Source: Parvularculaceae bacterium
GTDB taxonomy: Bacteria > Pseudomonadota > Alphaproteobacteria > Caulobacterales > Parvularculaceae
Length of the DNA stretch: 33,448 bases
Assembly (NCBI GenBank): GCA_013215175.1
Contig: JABSRH010000008.1
Coordinates: 1 to 33,448, forward strand
Reading direction: 5' to 3'
Both the position numbers and the translations under genes were made by a program. This document shows, one piece after another, positions 24,733 to 32,816 of the stretch. Each line of letters starts with the position of its first letter. Position 1 is the first letter of the stretch. The notes beneath the pieces were generated by a model. It saw nothing but the letters and a program-made list of their open reading frames with translations. It made no database searches and was not told where the DNA came from.

Positions 24733-24754
24733 CCAGTTCTCCTAGGAGAACTGG
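24733..24754. repeat. Perfect 22-bp palindrome across the aceA stop codon
   Basis: CCAGTTCTCC-TAGGAGAACTGG is identical to its reverse complement over 22 bases and contains the TAG stop of aceA. It is distinct from the terminator hairpin just downstream. Confidence 0.85.
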
Positions 24755-26334
24755 TTCATCGTATTGTCGGCGCCGCCGGCTTTCAGCGCAGCATCGCCAG
24801 CGAAGTACTCCTTGTGGTCGTCGCCGATATCAGAGCCCGCCATGTTCTGGTGCTTCACGCAGGCGATCTGTTGACGGATCTCTTCGCGCTGAACGTTGAG
24901 CACGTAGCCAAGCATCGCTTCGTCGCCGAAATAGCGCTTGGCCAAGTTGTCCGTGGACAGCGCAGCCGTGTGATAGGTTGGCAGCGTGATCAGGTGGTGG
25001 AAGATGCCAGCGCGCTTCGAACCATCGCGTTGGAAGGTGCGGATCTTCTCGTCAGCCTCTTTTGCCAAGTCTGTTTCGTCATATTCCACCGACATCAGCT
25101 TGGCGCGATCGTAGGCTGACACGTCTTTGCCTTCTTCGCTCCATGCATCAAAGACCTGCTGGCGGAAATTCAGTGTCCAGTTGAACGATGGCGAGTTGTT
25201 GTAGACCAGCTTCGCGTTCGGGATCTCCTCGCGAATGGCATCCACCATCGAAGCAATTTGCTCGACGTGAGGCTTCTCGGTCTCGATCCACAGGAGGTCA
25301 GCGCCGTTTTGCAGCGACGTGATACAGTCGAGAACACAGCGCTCTGCGCCGGTACCTTCTTTGAACTGGAAGAGGTTTGAGGCGAGGCGCTTCGGACGCA
25401 TCAACTTGCCGTCGCGTTTGATGACAACGTCGGATGGATCAAGCTGATCAGCGGTCACTTCCTCACAGTCGAGGAAAGCGTTGTACTGATCACCGAGGTC
25501 GCCAGGTTGGCTGCTGTAGGCAATCTGCTTCGTCAGACCAGCGCCAAGCGAGTCGGTCCGCGTGACGACGATGCCGTCTTCCACACCCATCTCCAAGAAA
25601 GCATAGCGGCAAGCGCGCACCTTGGCGAGGAAGTCTTCATGCGGAACGGTCACTTTGCCGTCTTGGTGGCCGCACTGCTTCTCGTCAGAGACTTGGTTCT
25701 CGATCTGCAGGGCGCACGCACCAGCTTCGATCATTTTCTTGGCGAGCAAGTAAGTTGCTTCAGCGTTGCCGAAGCCAGCGTCGATGTCAGCGATGATCGG
25801 CACAACATGCGTCTCGTGATTGTCGACGGCTTGCAGCAGCTCTTTCTCTTTCGCGCTGTCACCAGCGGCGCGAGCGGCGTCGATCTCGCGGAACATGCCG
25901 CCAAGCTCACGGGCGTCAGCTTGCTTCAAGAACGTGTACAGCTCTTCGATCAGTGCAGGAACAGACGTCTTCTCGTGCATCGACTGGTCAGGCAGCGGGC
26001 CAAACTCAGAGCGCAGAGCGGCAACCATCCAGCCCGATAGGTAGAGGTAGCGGCGCTTCGTCGAGCCGAAATGCTTCTTGATCGAAATCATTTTCTGCTG
26101 GCCGATAAAGCCGTGCCAGCAGCCCAGTGACTGGGTGTAGTTGGCGGGGTCAGCATCGTAGGCAGCCATGTCTTCGCGCATGATTTTCGCGGTGTAGCGG
26201 GCAATATCCAGGCCCGTTTTGAAGCGGTTCTGGGCCCGCATGCGGGCGACGCTCTCGGCGCTAATGCCGTCCCACGTTCCGTCGTAACTTTTGATCAGTT
26301 GAGAAATTTCATTGATATCAGATTGATAGGTCAT
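24742..26334 (-). CDS. aceA: Isocitrate lyase
   Basis: This glyoxylate-shunt enzyme cleaves isocitrate to succinate and glyoxylate, allowing growth on acetate, fatty acids and other C2-yielding substrates. The 530-residue length and the active-site motif KQCGH (SDEKQCGHQDGK) match the long proteobacterial form found in Pseudomonas aeruginosa, rather than the E. coli type with KKCGH. Other family segments are GCWHGFIGQQKMISIKKHFG, IIADIDAGFGNAEATYLLAKKMIEAGA and the substrate-binding TRTDSLGAG. GAGGA precedes the ATG at 9 bp. The gene is divergent from an ScfR/RamB-like regulator. Malate synthase is not in the window. Confidence 0.96.
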   Translation of the reverse strand: MTYQSDINEISQLIKSYDGTWDGISAESVARMRAQNRFKTGLDIARYTAKIMREDMAAYDADPANYTQSLGCWHGFIGQQKMISIKKHFGSTKRRYLYLSGWMVAALRSEFGPLPDQSMHEKTSVPALIEELYTFLKQADARELGGMFREIDAARAAGDSAKEKELLQAVDNHETHVVPIIADIDAGFGNAEATYLLAKKMIEAGACALQIENQVSDEKQCGHQDGKVTVPHEDFLAKVRACRYAFLEMGVEDGIVVTRTDSLGAGLTKQIAYSSQPGDLGDQYNAFLDCEEVTADQLDPSDVVIKRDGKLMRPKRLASNLFQFKEGTGAERCVLDCITSLQNGADLLWIETEKPHVEQIASMVDAIREEIPNAKLVYNNSPSFNWTLNFRQQVFDAWSEEGKDVSAYDRAKLMSVEYDETDLAKEADEKIRTFQRDGSKRAGIFHHLITLPTYHTAALSTDNLAKRYFGDEAMLGYVLNVQREEIRQQIACVKHQNMAGSDIGDDHKEYFAGDAALKAGGADNTMNQFS

Positions 26335-26431
26335 GTCGGCTGGTCCTCGTTGGTGATCTGCGAAAACTCTACGAGGGCGGAGGTAACGGTCCGCTCAAGA
26401 GATATGAACAACAAACGAGTAAGGAAGTACA

Positions 26432-26464
26432 ACTTTACAAAATCAGAAGGTCATGTTGTAAAGT
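26432..26464. promoter_or_regulatory. Paired RamB-like operator between aceA and its regulator
   Basis: ACTTTACAA (26432-26440) and TTGTAAAGT (26456-26464) are perfect inverted copies 15 bp apart. They resemble the ACTTTGCAAA-type box bound by RamB, the regulator of glyoxylate genes in Corynebacterium, whose family includes the adjacent gene product. The right half lies 16 bp before the regulator ATG, so autoregulation is likely. Confidence 0.65.
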
Positions 26465-26480
26465 TTGACAGGGAGCCGTT

Positions 26481-27887
26481 ATGTCTTCGTCAGCTAAACG
26501 ATCACGCGCCACCTATATCGGGCCGCGCCTGCGTCGCCTCCGGCGCGAGCTGGGCATGACGCAGGCCCAGATGGCGGACGATTTGGAAGTATCCTCCAGC
26601 TACATCGCGCTGATGGAGCGCAATCAGAGGCCGGTGACCGCGGAGGTGCTGTTGCGCCTCTCCGTGGCCTATGCGTTAGACGTGGCGCAGTTCGCCGGCG
26701 AGGACGCAGCTGATGTCTCGGATCGCTTAAGCGGCATGCTGCGGGATCCGATCTTCAACGACATCGAGTTCGCGCCAAGCGATATGCAGGACTTGGCATC
26801 GGGCTACCCGGCGTTGTCGGATGCCTTCTTACGTCTGTATACCGCTTATCGTGAGAACGAGACCGCGCTGGCGGACAGGTTTCATCAGCCCCCATCAGGT
26901 CCCGACCCCGTGGCAGAGGCGCGCCGTTTTCTCTCGGCACGCAAGAATTTCTTCCCCGTTATCGATGACCAGGCTGAACGTCTGGCGTCGCAGGTCACAG
27001 AGACCGGCCGCGTGGGTGAGTTGTTTGAGCACACGCAAGGCATGCGGATCCGCAGCCTTCCCCGAGACGTTATGGCGGGGGCCGTTCGGCGGCTCGATCA
27101 TCACCGGCGCGAGCTAACGTTGGACGAAACCCTCGATGCTGCTGGCCGCAACTTTCAGATCGCACTGCAGATCGCCTATCTTGAGCTCAACACAAGCATC
27201 GAGGCGGCGCTGGCGGAGGGTAGTTTTCAAAGCGAGAACGGCCGCCGGTTGGCCAAGCGAGCGCTCGCCAACTATGCCGCTAGCGCGATCCTTATGCCTT
27301 ATACGGATTTTCAATCATCAGCAGAGCGTCTGCGTTACGACATGGAGGCGCTGGGCCGCCGGTTTGGTGCGAGTTTCGAGCAGGTCGCGCACCGCCTCAC
27401 GACTTTGCAGAAGTCAGGGCAGGAAGGAGTGCCTTTCTTCTTCATCCGGGTCGATGCCGCCGGCAACGTTTCCAAGCGGCTTGACGGCGCAGGTTTTCCC
27501 TTTGCGCGACATGGCGGGTCTTGCCCGCTTTGGTCCGTACACCATGCCTTCCGAACACCGCGTGTGATCATCCCAGAATGGGTAGAGCTCCCTAGCGGCG
27601 ACCGGTACTTTACCGTGTCGAGAACGGTACGGGCAGGTGGCGGCGCCTTCGATGCCCCCGCCGTTGATCGCGCCATTGCTCTGGCGTGTGCGGAGGAGCA
27701 TGCTAGCCGTCTGGTCTATGCGGACAATGCCAGCCTATCGCCTTCGGACCCAACGCCGATTGGGGTGTCGTGCCGCCTTTGTCATCGAGCGGGTTGCCTA
27801 GCGCGGGCCGAGCCGCCGATTGGTCGGCCCGTGGCGGATGATACCTTTCGGCGCCCCGGCACACCGTTTGCCTTCACGGACGAGTAG
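26481..27887 (+). CDS. ScfR/RamB-type XRE regulator (short-chain fatty acyl regulator, DUF2083)
   Basis: This 468-residue regulator begins with a Cro/C1 helix-turn-helix (about 12-66; GPRLRRLRRELGMTQAQMADDLEVSSSYIALMERNQRPVT, read in pieces). An IrrE/DUF955-like middle follows (ALANYAASAILMPYTDF), then a DUF2083-type C-terminus with GSCPLWSVHHAF and a cysteine cluster CRLCHRAGC. This family regulates glyoxylate, methylcitrate and short-chain acyl metabolism. GGGAG precedes the ATG. It is divergent from aceA, and the paired box at 26432-26464 supports control of aceA and of itself. The metabolite sensed is probably an acyl-CoA, by family analogy. Its end overlaps the convergent Rieske gene by 14 bp. 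Confidence 0.91.
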   Translation: MSSSAKRSRATYIGPRLRRLRRELGMTQAQMADDLEVSSSYIALMERNQRPVTAEVLLRLSVAYALDVAQFAGEDAADVSDRLSGMLRDPIFNDIEFAPSDMQDLASGYPALSDAFLRLYTAYRENETALADRFHQPPSGPDPVAEARRFLSARKNFFPVIDDQAERLASQVTETGRVGELFEHTQGMRIRSLPRDVMAGAVRRLDHHRRELTLDETLDAAGRNFQIALQIAYLELNTSIEAALAEGSFQSENGRRLAKRALANYAASAILMPYTDFQSSAERLRYDMEALGRRFGASFEQVAHRLTTLQKSGQEGVPFFFIRVDAAGNVSKRLDGAGFPFARHGGSCPLWSVHHAFRTPRVIIPEWVELPSGDRYFTVSRTVRAGGGAFDAPAVDRAIALACAEEHASRLVYADNASLSPSDPTPIGVSCRLCHRAGCLARAEPPIGRPVADDTFRRPGTPFAFTDE

Positions 27888-29022
27888 TCGCCTTGCTGAG
27901 GGCTTTGTTGACGGTGTCGTTGAAGGCTGTGAGGGCCCCTTCGAACCGTCCAAAGAGCATCTCGTCGTTGGCGCCACTCGTCAGGGTCGACTGCATGCTC
28001 TCACCAATCACGAAATCCTCGTCGAGCGTTTTCATGGTGATGGCATGGTTGCGTTGCCAGTGCTCGGTGCGTTCGGCATCTTCCCGAACCACCAACGTAG
28101 ACAGATGCAGCCGCGTGCGATCAGCAGCAAGAGGTTCACTCCGGATCCATACGATATGATCTTGCTGCACCAACATCTGCGTCGTGGGAAAGAGCGTATA
28201 GAGAACGTTTGCATGATCGCGGAGGCGCCACTTCTCTCGCGTCTCTTGCGATAGCTCGCCCATGCTCACGCGGGGTAGGATGGAGCGCATGTTGGGGCCG
28301 AACGTTTGGTACGTTGACAGATTGTCTTCGAAGTAGGGGCCGATGGTCGACCGGTGAGCAACCTTGAAGTGATAGGCCTCAATGCCGCCTTCCACCAAGA
28401 TCTTCCAGTTGGCGCCGCGATCCATCACGGTTTGTTCCGCGATCACCATGTCACCGATGCCAAGCCCTTCAAGGTCCGGCGCAAGCCCCGCCATCATTGC
28501 GTCGATGTCAAACGCTCGATCCGGGTGCGGCGAAACCCAAATGAAGCCGTACCGCTCCGTGCAGGGTAATTGAACCAGGCCAAGTTGCGATTTCTCCAAC
28601 TCGGTGAACCCCTCATCGAAGTGCGGTGCACCGATGAGGTCACCTTCAGCCGAATAGGTCCAGGCGTGATAGGGGCAAGTAAACCGGCGCTTACAGCCAG
28701 CTTCATCATCCACCAATCGGGTGCCGCGGTGGCGGCAGGCATTGATGAAGGCACGAACCGCACCGTCCTTCGTGCGCGTGACCAATACGGATAGCCCAGG
28801 AATATTGCGCCGGACGAAGTCGTGCGCCTCATTGATCTCAGTAGACAGAGCAACGGCATGAGGCTGGCGCCGAAAGATATGGTTTTGTTCCTCGGCATAG
28901 CGGTCGGCGCTGGCGTAGTGTCGGGTCGCGCTCCGCCCGACCTGTTCGTCGAGGTAGAAGGACTTGTTCGCTTTCAGCTCAAGCAACTCATCGATGAGAT
29001 TTAACTCCTGCTGGCGTTCCAT
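27874..29022 (-). CDS. Rieske non-haem iron oxygenase, alpha subunit
   Basis: This is a terminal oxygenase that hydroxylates an aromatic, quaternary-amine or similar substrate using electrons from a separate reductase. I start at ATG 29022 (MERQQELN; 382 aa), with GGAGA upstream; the longer track ORF would read through the operator. The Rieske centre is C96-R-H98-RG with C116-PYH119-AW. The catalytic iron site is the NWKILVEGGIEAYHFKVAH segment (His218, His223), with an Asp near DEDFVIGESMQ. The arrangement resembles the carnitine/choline and benzoate-type alpha subunits. No ferredoxin reductase gene lies next to it. It is divergent from a TetR gene, which likely controls it. Confidence 0.92.
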   Translation of the reverse strand: MERQQELNLIDELLELKANKSFYLDEQVGRSATRHYASADRYAEEQNHIFRRQPHAVALSTEINEAHDFVRRNIPGLSVLVTRTKDGAVRAFINACRHRGTRLVDDEAGCKRRFTCPYHAWTYSAEGDLIGAPHFDEGFTELEKSQLGLVQLPCTERYGFIWVSPHPDRAFDIDAMMAGLAPDLEGLGIGDMVIAEQTVMDRGANWKILVEGGIEAYHFKVAHRSTIGPYFEDNLSTYQTFGPNMRSILPRVSMGELSQETREKWRLRDHANVLYTLFPTTQMLVQQDHIVWIRSEPLAADRTRLHLSTLVVREDAERTEHWQRNHAITMKTLDEDFVIGESMQSTLTSGANDEMLFGRFEGALTAFNDTVNKALSKATTRP

Positions 29023-29071
29023 AGCATCTCCAACTCTTTGTTTCTTTGATGATAAGTTTCGGCGATTGCGA

Positions 29072-29113
29072 CTTACCACATGGTAGGTTGCCCGCGACCT
29101 ACCATGTGGTAAG
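29072..29113. promoter_or_regulatory. Perfect 17-bp inverted repeat operator between Rieske and TetR genes
   Basis: CTTACCACATGGTAGGT (29072-29088) and ACCTACCATGTGGTAAG (29097-29113) are exact reverse complements with an 8-bp spacer. Each arm is itself nearly palindromic (TACCACATGGTA). It sits 49 bp before the oxygenase start and 24 bp before the TetR start, as expected for a TetR operator bound by two dimers. Confidence 0.85.
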
Positions 29114-29137
29114 CTCTCATGCAAATGGAGGCTGCAG

Positions 29138-29731
29138 GTGTCCAAGACCACGCGGGAGCAATTGTTGGATGTGGCCGAGAGGCAATTTGCCGAACGGGGC
29201 TTCTACGGGGTCAGTATCGCCGCCGTGGCCGATGAGCTGAGCCTCACGAAGCAGGCTTTGCTGCACCACTTTCGCACCAAGGAGAAGCTCTACGGGTCTG
29301 TGCTCGAACGCATCTCGCGCGACTATGAGCAGGCTCTCAACGACTTGAGCGGTCAGTCTGACGTCGAGACAGCTGAGCAGCTTACGGAATACCTTGTCCA
29401 GCTAGCCGAAGATGCCTGCCGACATAGTGCGCGTACGCAGTTGTTGATGCGTGAGTTGCTCGACAATAAACGCCGAGCCGAAACGGCGAGCACTTGGTAT
29501 CTGCAATCGTACTTGGAGACCTTGACGAACCGCATGGGTTCTTTGCCCGGATGGTCGAAGGTTTCGTCCGCACGCGTCTTTGCTCGCCTCTACCAGTTGC
29601 TCGGCGCGATCAACTACTACGCCATCTCACAGCCAACGTTGCGGGCGATTTTGGGTGCAGAGGAAGCGGACGCGGTTCGTTCGGTTTTTAGCAGCGAACT
29701 ACGGGCGCTTTTGGAAGCGCCCGTAAACTGA
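29138..29731 (+). CDS. TetR-family transcriptional regulator
   Basis: This 197-residue regulator begins at a GTG with GGAGG 6 bp upstream. The helix-turn-helix is EQLLDVAERQFAERGFYGVSIAAVADELSLTKQALLHHF, followed by the usual TRTKEKLYGSVL-like helix (here RTKEKLYG) and a C-terminal ligand domain. It is divergent from the Rieske oxygenase gene, with a perfect 17-bp inverted repeat between them. The gene ends in a strong hairpin and its stop abuts, without spacing, the stop of the convergent Gfo/Idh/MocA gene. The ligand is probably the oxygenase substrate or product, by analogy. Confidence 0.92.
   Translation: MSKTTREQLLDVAERQFAERGFYGVSIAAVADELSLTKQALLHHFRTKEKLYGSVLERISRDYEQALNDLSGQSDVETAEQLTEYLVQLAEDACRHSARTQLLMRELLDNKRRAETASTWYLQSYLETLTNRMGSLPGWSKVSSARVFARLYQLLGAINYYAISQPTLRAILGAEEADAVRSVFSSELRALLEAPVN
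29701..29724. terminator. Perfect hairpin in the 3' end of the TetR gene, possible two-way terminator
   Basis: ACGGGCGCTT-TTGG-AAGCGCCCGT is a flawless 10-bp stem with a 4-nt loop. It lies within the last TetR codons and 7 bp past the stop of the convergent oxidoreductase gene. There is no T tract on either side, so it may work as a structural 3' end for both mRNAs. Confidence 0.5.
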
Positions 29732-30826
29732 TCAAAAGTGATCGAGCCTGATCACTTGGCGTTCCGACGCGGCCCGTTGTGCACTCAAGCCCATGAGAAC
29801 GGCCCAGATGCCATCTTCGAGGCTGACTTCTGGCTCGCCACCTTCGATGATCATCTCAAGAAACTTCTTGTGCTGATAGAACGTCGAGCCGTGGTGATCG
29901 CCCACGCTGACGAGTGTGTCGTCAAGTTTGATCTCCTGCTTTATCGGCCCCTTAGGATGCCGCGGTGAGATCACCATCTCGGGGTGAGGTGAGGGGCCCA
30001 ACTCTTCTGGCCAGAACCGCTGTGGGCCAGGCAGACGACAGGCGATTTTACCGCGCGGTCCAATGGCGTGGATGATCTCGTTCCACTTTGATCCGTCTGC
30101 GAACATAGCGAGCTCGAGCATCGCTCGGGTACCATTGTCGAAGTCAAAGATCACGTAACCGCCGTCCCAAATATCCGGCGTCTGACCATCGTAGCTCTCG
30201 TCAACGTGGTTGATGATCTGGCCCGCACTCGACATGACGGATACGGGCTGCGCCTTCAGCATGAAACGCATCAAGTCAAAGAAATGGCAGCACTTTTCAA
30301 CGAACGTGCCGCCCGTGTTGGCGTTGAAGCGGTTCCAGTTGCCAACTTTCTCCAGGAACGGAAAGCGGTGTTCCAACATGGTCAGCATCTTGATGCCGCC
30401 GGTTACCTCGTCGGCCTGGTCGATGACTTTCGCGATCGGCGGCATGTAGCGATATTCCATCGCCACCCAGATCGGCGCGCCATAATCCGTCTGCAGCCTT
30501 TTGATCCGCGGAATGTCATCCTCGTGCGTGAAGAGCGGCTTTTCGCAGAGGATGGGGATCTGCCGGTGCCGAGCAATGTCTTCGAGTTGATCGATATGCA
30601 GATTATTCGGGCTCGCCACCACAATGGCGTCGAGTGTTTCATCCCGGATCAGCGCGTCAATCGACGCTGTAGCTGTTGCGCCGTCGCTTGCCGCGATGGC
30701 TTCGTCCACCTGTTCCTGCACTGGATCGTAGACCGACGTCACTTTCGCGCCGTCGAGCAAATTGATGTTGCGAATATGCTCGAGCCCCATCATGCCGCAG
30801 CCGATAAGGCCGTAGTTCTTGACCAC
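29732..30826 (-). CDS. Gfo/Idh/MocA-family NAD(P)-dependent oxidoreductase
   Basis: I start at GTG 30826 (VVKNYGLIGCGMMG; 365 aa), since GGAGG lies 8 bp upstream; the track's ORF start adds about 58 residues that overlap the GntR gene. The N-terminal Rossmann motif is GLIGCGMMG, then ASPNNLH and the family mark CEKPLF (EKP). The C-terminal alpha/beta domain contains NTGGTFVEKCCHFFDLMRFM with a conserved Lys-x2-His. Members oxidise sugars or act as NAD-dependent glycosidases. It follows the GntR gene by 26 bp and is divergent from the flavin monooxygenase and aldo/keto reductase genes, so a sugar or sulfosugar substrate is plausible. Confidence 0.9.
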   Translation of the reverse strand: MVKNYGLIGCGMMGLEHIRNINLLDGAKVTSVYDPVQEQVDEAIAASDGATATASIDALIRDETLDAIVVASPNNLHIDQLEDIARHRQIPILCEKPLFTHEDDIPRIKRLQTDYGAPIWVAMEYRYMPPIAKVIDQADEVTGGIKMLTMLEHRFPFLEKVGNWNRFNANTGGTFVEKCCHFFDLMRFMLKAQPVSVMSSAGQIINHVDESYDGQTPDIWDGGYVIFDFDNGTRAMLELAMFADGSKWNEIIHAIGPRGKIACRLPGPQRFWPEELGPSPHPEMVISPRHPKGPIKQEIKLDDTLVSVGDHHGSTFYQHKKFLEMIIEGGEPEVSLEDGIWAVLMGLSAQRAASERQVIRLDHF

Positions 30827-30852
30827 GACGATTTCCTCCCGACCCGCCTTAT

Positions 30853-31554
30853 CTAGCGGTGCCGTATTGTATAATTGGCCAAAGAGGCATCGAACCAAGT
30901 TCGAGAAAACTCGGCAGGCTGACCATACTGATCTTGGCTTACTCGTTTGATAAAGCCGCAGGGCTCGTAAGAGTCCAGGGCGAAGGCTTGAGGCCCCCAA
31001 TTGGGAACGGTGGCGATGCCCACCTGATCGGTAGCGTTCGCGATGAAGAGGTCGAACTTCTTCTGGTAGAAATAATAGAGCGAGTCGCTGAGGTCCTCTT
31101 TCGAGAACTCCTCATTGAACCGCCCGTCGAGCCAAATCTCCTCGAGAGCGATCGGTGTCTCATCAAGAAACCGCAGGCGGCGGACGCGATGTGCGGTATG
31201 GGCTGTGCCGAAGTCGGGCATGTCCGGCTCTTTCTCTAGGCGGTCGACGCTGATCACCTTCGCTGAGGGAAAGCCGCCGCCCTCGACTAGTTCAAGCCGG
31301 AAGAAGCCGTAGACGCCGCTCTTGTGAACATCGGATTTCACGTAGTTGCCTGAGCCTTGGATGCGCTCGAGCATGCCCTTTTCTTCAAGAATACTCAGCG
31401 CCTTACGGAGGGTTCCCACGGCCACGCCGAAGTGCGCGGCGAGCTGTCTCTCAGTGTGCAGGCGCGATCCATCGACCAGGCGCCCGGCAGCGATCTCGCG
31501 AATGAGCATTTCGCTGAGCAGGACCGGCTTGGGCAGCGGGCGAGAAGGCAGCAT
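30853..31554 (-). CDS. GntR-family regulator with UTRA effector domain (HutC type)
   Basis: It has an N-terminal winged helix (LLSEMLIREIAAGRLVDGSRLHTERQLAAHFGVAVGTLRKAL, then GSGNYV) and a UTRA-type effector domain (about 80-233), with RVRRLRFLDETPIALEEIWLD as the typical sequence. I start at ATG 31554 (MLPSRPLP; 233 aa) because the five extra N-terminal residues of the track ORF have no ribosome site. It is the first gene of a minus-strand pair with the Gfo/Idh/MocA gene and is divergent from the monooxygenase gene. UTRA regulators usually sense a sugar phosphate or similar pathway intermediate, so it likely controls both sides. GTATTGATAC (31579-31588) is a possible half-site. Confidence 0.9.
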   Translation of the reverse strand: MLPSRPLPKPVLLSEMLIREIAAGRLVDGSRLHTERQLAAHFGVAVGTLRKALSILEEKGMLERIQGSGNYVKSDVHKSGVYGFFRLELVEGGGFPSAKVISVDRLEKEPDMPDFGTAHTAHRVRRLRFLDETPIALEEIWLDGRFNEEFSKEDLSDSLYYFYQKKFDLFIANATDQVGIATVPNWGPQAFALDSYEPCGFIKRVSQDQYGQPAEFSRTWFDASLANYTIRHR

Positions 31555-31661
31555 GTGACAGCGTCCCAAATTGATTTAGTATTGATACATTACGTAGCTC
31601 GTGATACGCAAGCGAAAAATGCCGCCAATGCCGTTGGCGCTGCAACTCCCGAGGTGACGTC

Positions 31662-32816
31662 ATGACAGTGGTGCCGATCAAATCAGCCGGGCTCGATGCC
31701 GCAGAGGTTTCTTGGTTCTCCGCGCTGTGCGCTGACGACTACGAATATCTCGGCGTGCCGGACAATTCGCTCAAGTCGACGTGGGAGCACTGCCGCGACA
31801 TTTTGCTTGAGGCTGAGGAGCAAGGCTTCCGCAACATTCTGTGCCCGTCTTCCTACCAGGTGGGTCAAGACACGCTGAGCTTCGTGGCAGGCTGTGCGCC
31901 GTTGACCTCGAAAATCAGTATGCTGGCCGCCGTTCGTTGCGGCGAGATGCAGCCGATTATGCTGGCTCGGACCATCGCCACTCTCGACCACATGCTCAAA
32001 GGTCGCCTGACGATCAACATCATTAGCTCGGACTTCCCCGGCGAGCGTGTCGATAGTTCTTACCGATATCAACGGTCGCGCGAAGTCGTAGAGATCCTCA
32101 AGCAAGCCTGGACCCAAGACGAGATCAACCATGCTGGCGAGGTCTACAACTTTGAAGGCGTCAACACGGCGCCGGCCAAGCCATTCCAGACCGGCGGCCC
32201 TCTCCTGTACTTCGGTGGCTACTCGCCAGATGCGCTAGAGCTCTGCGGCGAGCATTGCGACGTGTACCTCATGTGGCCAGAGCGCAAAGAAGAACTCCAG
32301 GCCCGTATGAAGGCCGTGCATGACGTGGCGCAGCGCTACAATCGTGTGCTCGACTATGGTCTGCGCGTGCATGTCATTGTCCGCGATACAGAGGCAGAAG
32401 CGCGCGAATACGCCGACCACCTAGTGTCGAAGCTCGATGATGAGTACGGACAACTGATCCGCGACCGCGCTCACGATTCGATCAGCCTCGGTGTTTCGCA
32501 CCAGGCAAAGGCCCGCGAGCTGGCCGACAAGTACGGTTATGTGGAGCCTCACCTTTGGACCGGCGTGGGCCGTGCTCGCTCGGGCTGTGGTGCGGCACTT
32601 GTGGGGTCCACGGACCAAGTATTGTCGGAGCTTGAAGACTATCGTAAGATGGGTATCCGCTCGTTCATTCTCTCCGGATACCCACACATCGACGAGTGCA
32701 AATCCTTCGGCCAGCGTGTGCTGCCGCAACTCGAAACCTGTTCACTCCCAGAGGTTTACGGCCGCGTGCCGGACGGCGTTCCTGCCACGCCACTGGGCTC
32801 TTTGGAGCGTGTCTAA
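31662..32816 (+). CDS. SsuD-like FMNH2-dependent monooxygenase (LLM class), possible sulfoquinovose monooxygenase
   Basis: This 384-residue bacterial-luciferase-fold protein is of the alkanesulfonate monooxygenase (SsuD) type. Such enzymes use FMNH2 from a partner reductase and O2 to break a C-S bond, giving an aldehyde and sulfite. Family segments are [66 protein letters not shown] and [10 protein letters not shown] near the C-terminus. GAGGTGA precedes the ATG. It is directly followed (TAA-ATG with no gap) by an aldo/keto reductase gene and is divergent from GntR and Gfo/Idh/MocA genes. This set is like the smoC-smoB arrangement of sulfoquinovose degradation; that specificity is inferred. 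The flavin reductase must lie elsewhere. Confidence 0.87.
   Translation: MTVVPIKSAGLDAAEVSWFSALCADDYEYLGVPDNSLKSTWEHCRDILLEAEEQGFRNILCPSSYQVGQDTLSFVAGCAPLTSKISMLAAVRCGEMQPIMLARTIATLDHMLKGRLTINIISSDFPGERVDSSYRYQRSREVVEILKQAWTQDEINHAGEVYNFEGVNTAPAKPFQTGGPLLYFGGYSPDALELCGEHCDVYLMWPERKEELQARMKAVHDVAQRYNRVLDYGLRVHVIVRDTEAEAREYADHLVSKLDDEYGQLIRDRAHDSISLGVSHQAKARELADKYGYVEPHLWTGVGRARSGCGAALVGSTDQVLSELEDYRKMGIRSFILSGYPHIDECKSFGQRVLPQLETCSLPEVYGRVPDGVPATPLGSLERV

Noticed and set aside
24368-24745. 125-aa ORF antisense to the MerC-like gene
   Set aside because: It covers the aceA terminator and has no family likeness.
25507-26040. 177-aa ORF antisense to aceA
   Set aside because: It is a shadow frame of isocitrate lyase.
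30206-30856. 216-aa ORF antisense to the Gfo/Idh/MocA gene
   Set aside because: It is a shadow of a clear oxidoreductase gene, typical of GC-rich DNA.
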